Shown here: positions 42,283 to 53,700 of the stretch, piece after piece
How the letters are laid out: each line of letters begins with the position of its first letter
Numbering within the stretch: the stretch's first letter is position 1
Origin: Rhynchopus sp. YZ270_cl-10
Taxonomy: Eukaryota > Euglenozoa > Diplonemea > Diplonemida > Diplonemidae
Assembly (NCBI GenBank): GCA_964035575.1
Contig: OZ037878.1
Location: 1,240,001-1,304,000, forward strand
Direction: 5' to 3'
DNA: 64,000 bases
Made by a program: the position numbers and the translations under genes
The notes under the pieces: model-generated
The model's database searches: none
Told to the model about the DNA's origin: nothing
The model's input: only the letters and a program-made list of their open reading frames with translations

Positions 42283-42389
42283 TTTTGCTTGCAAACTGCG
42301 CACCTCAGCCCCTTCCCCAATTGCACCTTAACAGTGTTTGCATGTGGGGTGGGGCTGTGAGGGGACAGGGAATTCATAGAGATAAAAAT
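42283..42389 (+). repeat. Left piece of segmental duplication
   Basis: Matches 61688-61800 (CTGCGCACCTCAGCCCCTTC, GTTTGCATGTGGGGTGGGGC, GGGAATTCATAGAG). The match resumes at 47501 and continues into the surface-protein gene, showing that 42390-47500 interrupts a once continuous segment. Confidence 0.9.
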
Positions 42390-42445
42390 GGGAAAATGAC
42401 TATAACACCCACGTTACTAATACCCATTTACGATAATACCCACTG

Positions 42446-42550
42446 GGTATTATCGTAAACTTTTTGGGTATTATCGTAAAGTTTTTGGGTATTATCGTAA
42501 ACTATTTGGGTATTAGTTTTGGGTATTATCGTAAACTTTTTGGGTATTAC
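42446..42550. repeat. Minisatellite in the left terminal repeat
   Basis: Four to five imperfect units of about 20 bp, GGGTATTATCGTAAACTTTT; fewer units in the right end (about 47398-47462). Confidence 0.8.
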
Positions 42551-42921
42551 CCAGGTACCCAGGTGCGATGTGATTTAGCTGGCTACTCGCGCAAGGTATC
42601 AGAGGCGCTCGCACGCTGGTGAATGTGCAGACAAGGTATGGTTTCATCGACCCCAGAGAAAATACAATTTTCACTAAATATACACGGCGGGGTCCACACA
42701 CCCGAGGGTCCGTAAATTTTACGGACCCTCTTTACGGACCCTCAAGTGCGGACCCGGGTCCGTAATTACGGACCCTAGGGTACGTAATTACGTGGTCTAA
42801 GGTGGGAAATCACTGTTTGGATGTGTGACTGCTGGTCGAAAAGCCCTGGGAGCAAACCGAGTGGTACACAGGTACCACATGATAGACCATGATCATGTGG
42901 GCCTATCCCAAGTTACATACC

Positions 42922-44210
42922 GAAAAAAGTCGTGAGCTCGGTTAGTTGTCAAAGACGTCTTCCACCATGCACTGAGGAGATAATGATCCAACAATTTACA
43001 AGAAAGATTACTTAACCTACTGCTGGAAATTGCCAGGTCGTAGTAACACACAAAGTGTGCCTCCGTTCGGGAATACCGGATATTCTAGAGACCAAAAAGG
43101 CCTCAAGAATATCTTCCGGTAGTCAAGGTATAACCGAATGAACGGCCCAAGACCCCCGTGGAGAAGTTAAATGTTGTAATGCTATCAAGTAGAAACTGCG
43201 AACACTGTCTTACCCTCCTCAATACATGGTGGAATATTTCTTTGACAACAAACCGAGCTCAAGAGTTTTTAAACTTCCCTGAGGGAATGCGAGACGCAAA
43301 ATTTACCACCAGACCCTGTCTTCGTGCACCTTCGGTGCAACGCTGCAGACAGGCCAAACTGCGTTGGACTCAGAGGAATGCCTGCTGTGCAGTGTATCAA
43401 TGAGAACCAAGTCCCAGCAACAAGGGGCGCCTTTTGGCGGGCGTTGTTGAGGGTGTTTGGGGTGCAAAGTTTTCCACAATTTTGATGCGCGGGTACAGAA
43501 GTGTTGTCTTGTTCTTTCATCTTTAGGAATGTAAATGTCAATCGCGTTTAACTACCACTAGGGCTTGTTCAGTGAACCCACAAGGGGTCGAAGGGGGTTG
43601 GTTATCCCATAGCTATCAAAGGTTGTGTCGACCAGGCTAATCCACTATGTTACGCTGTACGTTGTTAAATCCGAAGAAATAACACTTTAGCAGCCGCAGG
43701 AAGTTTGTTAAAAAGAGTGCCTCACGCTACACAAACCACCACCCGCGATTGACTTAGATGTTATAACAAAGAGAATTCAGAACAAAACAACACCCTGCCC
43801 CATACACACTAAATTGTCATGCTTATGCCTGGGCCAAAATTACTGTTGACCAAAAAGGCAACAAGACCACCCACAAGGAGTGTGAATTGTGCACTGGTTT
43901 TCTGGGGGAACGCAATATTTTCTTGTGTCTAGTCCTCCGCAAGCAGAGGACAGACTTTCCGGAAGGTTTCCAAAGTCGAATTTCTTGCACTAGCTATGCT
44001 CCCTTGGTTAATGGCTATAGCAGTGACTGACTAAGTGTACCCACCCCCCTCCACCCAGATCTTCGTCCGCAAACTCAGAATAGATTGATGCGGGTAGATT
44101 TTGAGTTGTTGAATGTCGGACCGCGGTGAAGCTTCTCATCGCAATCGCGGGTGCAGTTCAGACTTCACGATCCTGTATAAGTGTAAATGTGGGGTGTGAT
44201 TAAGTTATGG
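42922..44210 (+). repeat. Long inverted-repeat arm, copy 1
   Basis: About 1.29 kb, beginning GAAAAAAGTCGTGAG and including GAGGAGATAATGATCCAAC and AAGTTAAATGTTGTAATGC. Its reverse complement is 46008-47294; there are scattered substitutions and a few replaced stretches (such as 43245-43300). Confidence 0.88.
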
Positions 44211-44750
44211 TATACAAACGTAGTAGTCGGGAAAGGTGAGGTTAATAAAAAAGGCTATTTATTGCCGTGAAATAAGATAGATTTTTTCCACGCTACAGGT
44301 CGAGAGAGTGACCTGCTGCACAAATGGTTCGAGTGAAGCGAGGTGAATTATGTGAAGCAGGTAACGAGCGCCTGTGGAACCAAATAGAAACGTAACACTC
44401 ATCACACGATAAAACCCATGGGAGAGGTTGTGGTGAAACGCACACACCTCGACCTGAGGAGTGGCTCTGCAGCGCGGTTCGTCCCCAGAACCGCAAGTGT
44501 GTTCAAAATGCTTTGTTTCTATTTCCTCCTTCATGTCATGAGGTGACACAAAATGATTGGTGCGTAAAAAAATAGCTATTTAATAGTGTGAACATTACGC
44601 GTTTATTTCGAGTTGAAAACACGAACAAGTTGAAATATGCGGCATTTTTTTGTTCAATCTTCACTAGTAACTGAAAGTTAAACATAATTACATACCTTGT
44701 CTTCCCCGTAACCTGCGCCTTCGCTGCTTTTAAGGTGCTTTCTCTGGGTG

Positions 44751-44840
44751 CCCAGTACCCAGTACCCAGTACCCAGTACCCAGTACCCAGTACCCAGTAC
44801 CCAGTACCCAGTACCCAGTACCCAGTACCCAGTACCCAGT
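44751..44840. repeat. 7-bp tandem repeat ACCCAGT
   Basis: About 13 copies of ACCCAGT in the middle of the inverted element. Confidence 0.95.
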
Positions 44841-45084
44841 GTCTTCGAGAACCTAAAAATGCGTTTTGTTGAAATTTTCTGGCTTTTTCTGAACTTTTCC
44901 CAGCTACTTTTCTGGTCGTAGCCGACTTTTCTGATCGAGTAGCTATTTTCACTTTTCTGGTGTATGAGTAGGTTTTCTGGGTGGGAGACTGGATTCTGGG
45001 TACAGTGGTGTGTCTGGGCACCCAGGCACCTGGGTACTGGTGTATTTTCGGCCCAGGTACCCCGGTACACGGTACACTGGTGTA

Positions 45085-45470
45085 CAAGGAAAAAAGTCGT
45101 GAAAAAAGCAACCACAGCTCCACATGACAAACACAAAAGTGTCCAGTCACGTGGGGCATTCATGCACTGAGGAGATAATGATCCAACAATTTACAAGAAA
45201 GATTACTTAACCTACTGCTGGAAATTGCCAGGTCGTAGTAACACACAAAGTGCGCCTCCGTTCGGGAATACCGGATATTCTAGAGACCAAAAAGGCCTCA
45301 AGAATATCTTCCGCTGGTCAAGGTATAACCGAGTGAACGGCCCAAGACCCCCGTGGAGAAGTTAAATGTTGTAATGCTATCAAGTACAAACTGCGACCAC
45401 TGTCTTACCCTCCTCAATGCATGGTGGAAGATGTCTTTCACAACAAATATCCTGTACACAGGTACACAGA
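45085..45470 (+). repeat. Truncated third copy of the arm
   Basis: A direct-repeat copy of the first 390 bp of arm copy 1 (GAGGAGATAATGATCCAAC to ACAACAAATATCCTG), preceded by CACAGCTCCACATGACAAAC as in arm copy 2 but not in copy 1. Confidence 0.85.
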
Positions 45471-45892
45471 TACACAGGTACACAGGTAAAACCCGTTAAA
45501 ATTGTGTGTGAAAGTTAAAAATAGCTATATTTGCATTTTTCGCCCAGCATTGAGGACACATAGGCCCACCAAGGGCAATTTTGTGATGTCAAAAAAAATT
45601 TTTTTTCGGCCCAAAAATTGACTTGTTTTCGGTAAAACCCACTAAAAATTGTGGTACTCTAAACTGCGTTTTAGACCCCCACAGATGCTCAAAAGTGCCA
45701 AATTTTGCTTTTAATGGCCTCAAATCGTCCAAATTAGCCCTAAACGGGGGCAAAAAAAAATTTTCGAGAGTCCCTTTCCCTGGGAGGCTCCGTAATTACG
45801 TACCCTAGGGTACGTAATGACACTCCGTAAAGAGGGAGTGTCCTAACATGCCGTTTTACGGACCCTCGGGGTGTGCGGACCCCGCCGTGTAT

Positions 45893-45914
45893 GGGGGGGG
45901 GGGGGGGGGGGGGG
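45893..45914. repeat. Run of 22 G
   Basis: Uninterrupted G homopolymer directly after the right end of the nested element. Its length may be unreliable. Confidence 0.95.
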
Positions 45915-46007
45915 TTTTTACACAACTTTTTGCATCCCTGTCTTACATCCTCAAATTCAGGGTAACCATTTTTCTTGACAATTAACAATTAATCTTTCTC
46001 CAAGCGA

Positions 46008-47294
46008 CATAACTTAATTACACCCACATTTACACTCATCACAGGATCGCGAAATCTGAACTGCATCAGCGATTGCGCTTCTCCGTCTCCGACATTCTAC
46101 ACCTCAACATACGAAGACCTGGGTGGGAACATTTAGTCAGTCACTGCTATAGCCATTAACCCAGGGAGCATAGCTAGTGCAAGAAATTCGACTTTGGCAA
46201 CCTTCCGGAAAGTCTGTCCTCTGCTCGCGGAGGACTAGACACAAGAAAATATTGCGTTCCCCCAGAAAACCAGTGCACATTTCACACTCCTTGTGGGTGG
46301 TCTTGTTGCCTTTTCGTCATAGTAATTTTGGCCCAGGCATGTTCTTGAAGCATGACAATTTAGTGTGTATGGGGCAGGGTGTTGTTTTGTTCTGAATTCT
46401 CTTTGTTATAACATCTAAGTCAATCGCGGGTGGTGGTTTGTGTAGCGTGAGGCACTCTTTTTAGCAAACTTCCTGCGGCTGCTAAAGTGTTATTTCTTCG
46501 GATTTAACAACGTACAGCGTAACATAGTGGTTTCGCCTGGTCGACACAACCTTTGATAGATATGGGATAACCAACCCCCTTCGACCCCTTGTGGGTTCAC
46601 TGAACAAGCCCTAGTGGTAGTTAAACGCGATTGACATTTACATTCCTAAAGATGAAAGAACAAGACAACACTTCTGTACCCGCGCATCAAAATTGTGGAA
46701 AACTTTGCACCCCAAACACCCTCAACAACGCCCGCCAAAAGGCGCCCCTTGTTGCTGGGAGTTGGTTCTCATTGATACCTGCACAGCGGGCATTCCTCTG
46801 AGTCCAACGCATGTTTGGCCTGTCTGCGGCGTTGTACTTCAGGTGCACGAAGACAGGGTCTGGTGGTAAATTTTGCGTAGTACTGCGACGTAGTGCTGCG
46901 TGGGTCTGGGAACCTGGGTACCTAGGTACAGGATATTTGTTGTCAAAGACATCTTCCACCAAGCATTGAGGAGGGTAAGACAGTGGTCGCAGTTTGTACT
47001 TGATAGCATTACAACATTTAACTTCTCCACGGGGGTCTTGGGCCGTTCACTCGGTTCTACCTTGACTACCGGAAGATATTCTTGAGGCCTTTTTGGTCTC
47101 TAGAATATCCGGTCTTCCCGAACGGAGGCACACTTTGTGTGTTACTACGACCTGGCAACTTCCAGCAGTAGGTTAAGTAATCTTTCTTGTAAATTGTTGG
47201 AACATTATCTCCTCAGTGCATGAATGCCCCACGTGATTGGACACTTTTGTGTTTGTCATGTGGAGCTGTGGTTGCTCTTTCACGACTTTTTTCC
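46008..47294 (-). repeat. Long inverted-repeat arm, copy 2
   Basis: Reverse complement of 42922-44210. It joins the right terminal repeat through a short-unit array. Confidence 0.88.
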
Positions 47295-47307
47295 TTGTAC
47301 ACCAGTG

Positions 47308-47385
47308 TACCTGGGTACCTGGGTACCTGGGTACCTGGGTACCTGGGTACCTGGGTACCTGGGTACCTGGGTACCTGGGTACTAC
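47308..47385. repeat. 8-bp tandem repeat ACCTGGGT
   Basis: About nine copies of ACCTGGGT next to the right terminal repeat. Only two units lie at the matching place on the left (42551-42565). Confidence 0.93.
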
Positions 47386-47500
47386 CCAACCTGGGTAATA
47401 CCCAAAAAGTTTACGATAATACCCAAAAAGTTTACGATAATACCCAGTGGGTATTATCGTAAATGGGTATTAGTAACGTGGGTGTTATGATAATTACCCC

Positions 47501-47755
47501 GATAAAAATAGCTGCCATCCTTTCACCCTTTCAAACACCACACACCCCTCCCTCTCCTCCCTCTCCTCCCTCGTCTCCACCTCACCACTGCCACCTCCAG
47601 GCTGATGCAAGACTTCTGTGCACATATCATTGGCCGTGGGGGTGCTGGGGAGGTGCTGAAGCAGGCATTGGGTGTATCTTATTTGCATACTTTGCGGGAT
47701 CCGCACACCTCAGCACCTCTGCCTGCACACCTGGTCACCTTAGCCGCCTTTGGTG
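47501..47755 (+). other. Upstream region of surface-protein gene, duplicated
   Basis: Nearly identical to 61791-62057. Contains a pyrimidine-rich (CTCC)n tract ending at CACCTCCAG (47600), which could be a leader splice acceptor. The transposon insertion separated it from 42283-42389. Confidence 0.6.
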
Positions 47756-50700
47756 ATGGTGCGGCGATGCGTGCCGACACCCCTTCGCACCCTTGTGGTT
47801 GCACTTCTCGCAGTGCAATCCCACAGCGTCATCTACTCGCAGTACACTCTTGACGGCCCTACCGCCGAAGACACGTTCGGGCTCACGAGCTCAGGCGTGG
47901 GTCTCGCTCCAGGAACAGGGGACGACAAGGTCTGTGGCCAGTCCTTCAAAGCGCTTCACAACAAATACGTCAACCTTTACCCCTCGAACGGTGCACCCAC
48001 AGGCCACGTGGACTTCTCCGTGGCGATCTACGTGAAGCCTATTGTCTATAATTGGCGCACACTATTTTCAATAGGCGACACCCATTACTCCACCGGGCAG
48101 CCCACAGGGAATTGGGGGCGCGGGTCGACTCTTACGGTACCCCTTCCGACTTCACCCTGACCATCAACACGTTGGATTCTGCGATGACAACCAGCACACA
48201 GCTGGCGGTCGGGGTGTGGGCCTACGTCGTGCTGACGTACGAGGCGTCGAAAAACCTGATGACATTGTACGTCAACTGCTTACCGGTTGCGACTCACACG
48301 GTCGTGATGGACCTCAGGCAGAACGGGGTGTACGGTGGTATGTCAATAGGTTCGTACCACGGGGGCGGGTCGCCTCTCGGGAGGAAGGGTGAGTACTTTT
48401 TTGACCACGCGAGCTTCGCGAATCACGTAGTCAACATGCAGGAGACAAGGGCGCCGTGTCTGCCGCCTTACGTGGTGTGCTCGAATGCGTCGTACTCCTG
48501 TCCGGCAACGTATCAGAAGAAGGTTAACGCGGATGATATTTACTGTGGGACTGACTCTGTGGACTCGTGCACGACGTTGCGCTGCTGCGACGCTACCTGT
48601 GCAGCTGCCGCGTTGACATGTTCCGCAGGTGCTGTTGCAATCGCATCACCGGCCACCACTGTTTGTGGGGGCACCCTTGCCGAATGTGGCGAACCCGACT
48701 GCTGCCAAGCCATGTGTGGTCTGCACACATGTTCCTCCGGCCTTCCCCCAGACGCAACCATTGTCTGCCCTGCCGCATCGCCGATGGTGTCCGGCTGCTC
48801 CGACACGCTCTGCTGTGACGTATCCTGTATCTTCTACGACTGCACCATGGACGGTGGGTACGTCGCAAAGTCTGGCACCATTTCCTGCGGGACAAACCCA
48901 ACATCCTGCACCAATGCCCTATGCTGCGATCCAACGTGTGTGTCGCACACATGCTCTGCCAACAATGTGAAGAAGAGTACACCAGCCTCGTTAGTCTGCA
49001 CTTCAGGGTGCACAGAAACCTTCTGCTGTGACGAGACATGCCTGGCACAGGACTGTGCGACGTTGTATAGTGGCTACCTCAACATGGCTCCTGCTGCTGG
49101 CATCACATGTGGTGCAATTGGTTCCTGTTCGCAGAGTTCTTGTTGCATAGCAACATGTGCAACTCACTCATGCTCGAACCGGTACAGGTCAGGTTACACA
49201 TCGATCCTGTGCCCAGGCAACGTTTGCACAGAGGACCTCTGCTGCGAGAACTACTGTGACGATGCCATGTTCTCCTGTGATACGGACTACTCGCTCCAGT
49301 CTGGCTATGCCAGTATCCTCTGTGGTGGTGGTTACACCTCCTGCACAAACGTTCTCTGCTGTGACGCAACCTGTGCAGCGTTGACGTGTTCCGCAGGTGC
49401 TGTCGCAATCGCATCACAGACCACCACAGCCTGTGGGGCCACCCTTGCCGCATGCAACGAACCCGACTGCTGCCAAGCCATGTGTGGTCTGCACACATGT
49501 TCCTCCGGTCGTGTAATGACGGACGCAACCATTGTCTGCCCTGCCGCATCGCCGATGGTGTCCGGCTGCTCCGACACGCTCTGCTGTGACGCAACGTGCG
49601 CCCTCTACGACTGCACCATGGATGGTGGGTACGTCGCAAAGTCTGGCACCATTTCCTGCGGGACAAACCCAACATCCTGCACCAATGCCCTATGCTGCGA
49701 TCCAACGTGTGTGTCGCACACATGCTCTGCAAACAATGTGAAGAAGAGTACACCAGCCTCGTTAGTCTGCACTTCAGGGTGCACAGAAACCTTCTGCTGT
49801 GACGAGACGTGCCTGGCACAGGACTGTGCGACGTTGTATAGTGGCTACCTCAACATTGTTCCTGCTGCTGGCATCACATGTGGTGCAATTGGTTCCTGTT
49901 CGCAGAGTTCTTGTTGCATAGCAACATGTGCAACACACTCATGCTCGAACCGGTACAGGTCAGGTTACACATCGATCCTGTGCCCAGGCAGCGTTTGCAC
50001 AGAGGACCTCTGCTGCGAGAACTACTGTGACGATGCCATGTTCTCCTGTGATACGGACTACTCCCTCCAGTCTGGCTATGCCAGTATCCTCTGTGGTGGT
50101 GGTTACACCTCCTGCACAAACGCCCTCTGCTGTGACGCAACGTGTGCGACACATGACTGTCTTGCAGAAGCAGGTTGGAGCACCTCGACAACAGCACTGA
50201 CGACACAGTGCGGGAGCACACCTTCTGACTGCAGTTACGATCTGTGTTGTCTTGCACTGTGTTCAAATGCACTTGCGACGTGCACGAGTCCTACTTACAA
50301 GAAGATCGACATGCCTGAGATGACGCAATGCGGAAGTGGCACCACTGCAGAATGCACCACAGCAGCATGCTGCGACGTTACCTGTGCATCACACACATGT
50401 GGAACAAGTCGTGTATCGAAAGCTTCGGGTGATACGATTGCTTGCCTGCCAGGAGGTTGCACGGACACGATGTGCTGCAACGTGCTGTGCTCAGAGCCTG
50501 CTTTTGTGTGCAGCACAGACATGTTGAAGAAGGTCACCGCAGGATCGATTGAATGTGGAGGTGCTGTGGGTGACTGCATTGATGACACTTGCTGTGACTT
50601 CACGTGTGCTCTCCGAACCTGCAACTCGCCACTTGTGCAGAATACAGCTCAGCTAGCTTCTCGCTGTGGTGCAACACTCGCCACTTGTGTGGATGACCTG

Positions 50701-53700
50701 TGTTGCCAGGAGACATGTGTGTCGCATGCGTGTGGCACGAATCTTCTGCAGAAAACAACTGCGACAGGCATCACGTGTCCAGCAGCAGTGCCCATTCTGA
50801 ACGGGTGCACGGATGTCCTTTGCTGTGATGTGACGTGCACGGTGTACGACTGCCCCACATTGGATCCCGGTCATGTGAACCTTCTCCCTGAAGCTAGCCA
50901 GAGGTGTGGTGACACGGCGGCTGATTGTACGAATATAATTTGTTGCAGGGATACTTGCGACACACACACCTGTGCCAGTGGCCATCAGCTGAAGACGGGT
51001 TCTGCTGCAATTGAGTGTTCAACGGGACCGTGTGACGACGTGCTGTGTTGTGATGCTTACTGCGACTATGACATGTTCTCCTGTGATGCGGACTACTCCA
51101 AGAAAGGAACAGCATCCACAATTCAGTGTGGTCTGTCAGCAGCTTCCTGCACAAACGCTCTCTGCTGTGACGCAACGTGTGCGACACATGACTGTCTTGC
51201 AGAAGCAGGTTGGAGCACCTCGACAACAGCACTGACGACACAGTGTGGGAGCACACCTTCTGACTGCAGTTACGATCTGTGTTGCCTTGCACTGTGTTCA
51301 AATGCACTTGCGACGTGCACGAGTCCTACTTACAAGAAGATCGACATGCCTGAGATGACGCAATGCGGAAGTGGCACCACTGCAGAATGCACCACAGCAG
51401 CTTGCTGCGACGTTACCTGTGCATCGCACACATGTGGAACAAGTCGTGTATCGAAAGCTTCGGGTGATACGATTGCTTGCCTGCCAGGTGGTTGCACGGA
51501 CACGATGTGCTGCAACGTGCTGTGCTCAGAGCCTGCTTTTGCGTGCAGCACAGACATGTTGAAGAAGGTCACCGCAGGATCGATTGAATGTGGAGGTGCT
51601 GTGGGTGACTGCATTGATGACACTTGCTGTGACTTCACGTGTGCTCTCCGAACCTGCAACTCGCCACTTGTGCAGAATGCAGCTCAGCTAGCTTCTCGCT
51701 GTGGTGCAACACTCGCCACTTGTGTGGATGACCTGTGTTGCCAGGAGACATGTGTGTCGCATGCGTGTGGTACGGATCTTCTGCAGAAAACAACTGCAAC
51801 AGGCATCACGTGTCCAGCAGCAGTGCCCATTCTGAACGGGTGCACGGATGTCCTTTGCTGTGATGTGACGTGCACGGTGTACGACTGCCCCACATTGGAT
51901 CCTGGTCATGTGAACCTTCTCCCTGAAGCTAGCCAGAGGTGTGGTGACACGGCGGCTGATTGTACGAACGCAATCTGCTGTGTGGAGACTTGCGACACAC
52001 ACACCTGTGCCAGTGGCCATCAGCTGAAGACGGGTTCTGCTGCAATTGAGTGTTCAACGGGACCGTGTGACGACGTGTTGTGTTGTGATGCTTACTGCGA
52101 CAACGCCATCTTCTCCTGTGATGCGGACTACTCCAAGAAAGGAACAGCATCCACAATTCAGTGCGGTCTGTCAGCAGCTTCCTGCACAAACGCTCTCTGC
52201 TGTGACGCAACGTGTGCAACACATGACTGTCTTGCAGAAGCAGGTTGGAGCACCTCGACAACAGCACTGACGACACAGTGCGGGAGCACACCTTCTGACT
52301 GCAGTTACGATCTGTGCTGTCTTGCACTGTGTTCAAATGCACTTGCGACGTGCACGAGTCCTACTTACAAGAAGATCGACATGCCTGAGATGACGCAATG
52401 CGGAAGTGGCACCACTGCAGAATGCACCACAGCAGCTTGCTGCGACGTTACCTGTGCATCGCACACATGTGGAACAAGTCGTGTATCGAAAGCCTCGGGT
52501 GATACGATTGCTTGCCTGCCAGGTGGTTGCACGGACACGATGTGCTGCAACGTGCTGTGCTCAGAGCCTGCTTTTGTGTGCAGCACAGACATGTTGAAGA
52601 AGGTCACCGCAGGATCGATTGAATGTGGAGGTGCTGTGGGTGACTGCATTGATGACACTTGCTGTGACTTCACGTGTGCTCTCCGAACCTGCAACTCGCC
52701 ACTTGTGCAGAATACAGCTCAGCTAGCTTCTCGCTGTGGTGCAACACTCGCCACTTGTGTGGATGACCTGTGTTGCCAGGAGACATGTGTGTCGCACGCA
52801 TGTGGCACGAATCTTCTGCAGAAAACAACTGCGACAGGCATCACGTGTCCAGCAGCGGTGCCCATTCTGAACGGGTGCACGGATGACCTTTGCTGTGATG
52901 TGACGTGCACGGTGTACGACTGCCCCACATTGGATCCCGGTCATGTGAACCTTCTCCCTGAGGCTAGCCAGAGGTGTGGTGACACGGCGGCTGATTGTAC
53001 GAACGCAATCTGCTGTGTGGAGACTTGCGACACACACACCTGTGCCAGTGGCCATCAGCTGAAGACGGGTTCTGGTGCAATTGAGTGTTCAACGGGACCG
53101 TGTGACGACGTGCTGTGTTGTGATGCTTACTGCGACAACAGTGCTTTTATTTGCAGTGCTAAACAGATGAAGAATAGTGCTGCAGCTACTATCATGTGTG
53201 GGACTCTGTGCACAGATGCTCTGTGCTGTGTGACGAGTTGTGATGCGCACACATGTTCCGCAGGACACGCCCACAAGTCTGACTCGGGAGTGACTGAGTG
53301 TCCCAATGGTGTATGCGACGATGCGTTGTGTTGCGATGCCTATTGTGACTTCACCGGCCACGTGTGTGATGCAGGCTATATGAAGAAGCAGACTGGGTCT
53401 ATTATCAGGTGTGGCCCCACCAGTGCGTCGTGTTCGAATGACCTGTGCTGCGATGTCACGTGTGAAGCATTTGACTGTTCGTCGTCACCCGGCTGGGCTC
53501 AGGGCACAGCACAGGCCAGTACCGTGTGCAGGGCGGCGATGTGCACAGCAGAGACGTGTTGCGAGGCGACGTGTGTGCACGCTGGTTTTGAATGCCCGAT
53601 GGGGATGAATCGCATCGGCAACGCAGCGTCGACTGTGTGTGGTGCAACACCGCAAGACTGCACGACGGACCTCTGCTGTTGGCCTGACACTGATGCTCCT

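Larger units (their letters stand above)
42681..45891. mobile_element. Nested 3.2-kb element with palindromic ends
   Basis: Both ends begin TACACGGCGGGGTCC, continue CACACCC and GAGGGTCCGTAAA, and are followed by short palindromes (GGTCCGTAATTACGGACC; CCCTAGGG with TACGTAAT around). The left end is at 42681 and the right end at 45891. Flanking TA is present on the left (42679-42680), but no clear target duplication. It has no coding frame and carries two copies (42922-44210, and 45085-45470 truncated) of the outer element's arm sequence, so its history is complex. Confidence 0.7.
42390..47500. mobile_element. 5.1-kb inverted-repeat element, MULE-like, non-coding
   Basis: Flanked by a perfect 9-bp target duplication GATAAAAAT (42381-42389 and 47501-47509); the paralogous empty site is at 61791-61800. 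The ends are long inverted repeats: both read (from outside in) GGG..., then ATAACACCCACGTTACTAAT, ACCCATTTACGATAATACCC, ACTGGGTATTATCGTAAAC. Long inverted ends with 9-bp duplications fit Mutator-like (MULE) elements. The interior is mostly a second, larger inverted repeat (42922-44210 against 46008-47294) plus a nested element (42681-45891). No transposase frame, so it is non-autonomous. Confidence 0.85.

Noticed and set aside
44536-45163. Minus-strand frames of 160-207 codons
   Set aside because: Mostly translation of the ACCCAGT array and the inverted-repeat arm.
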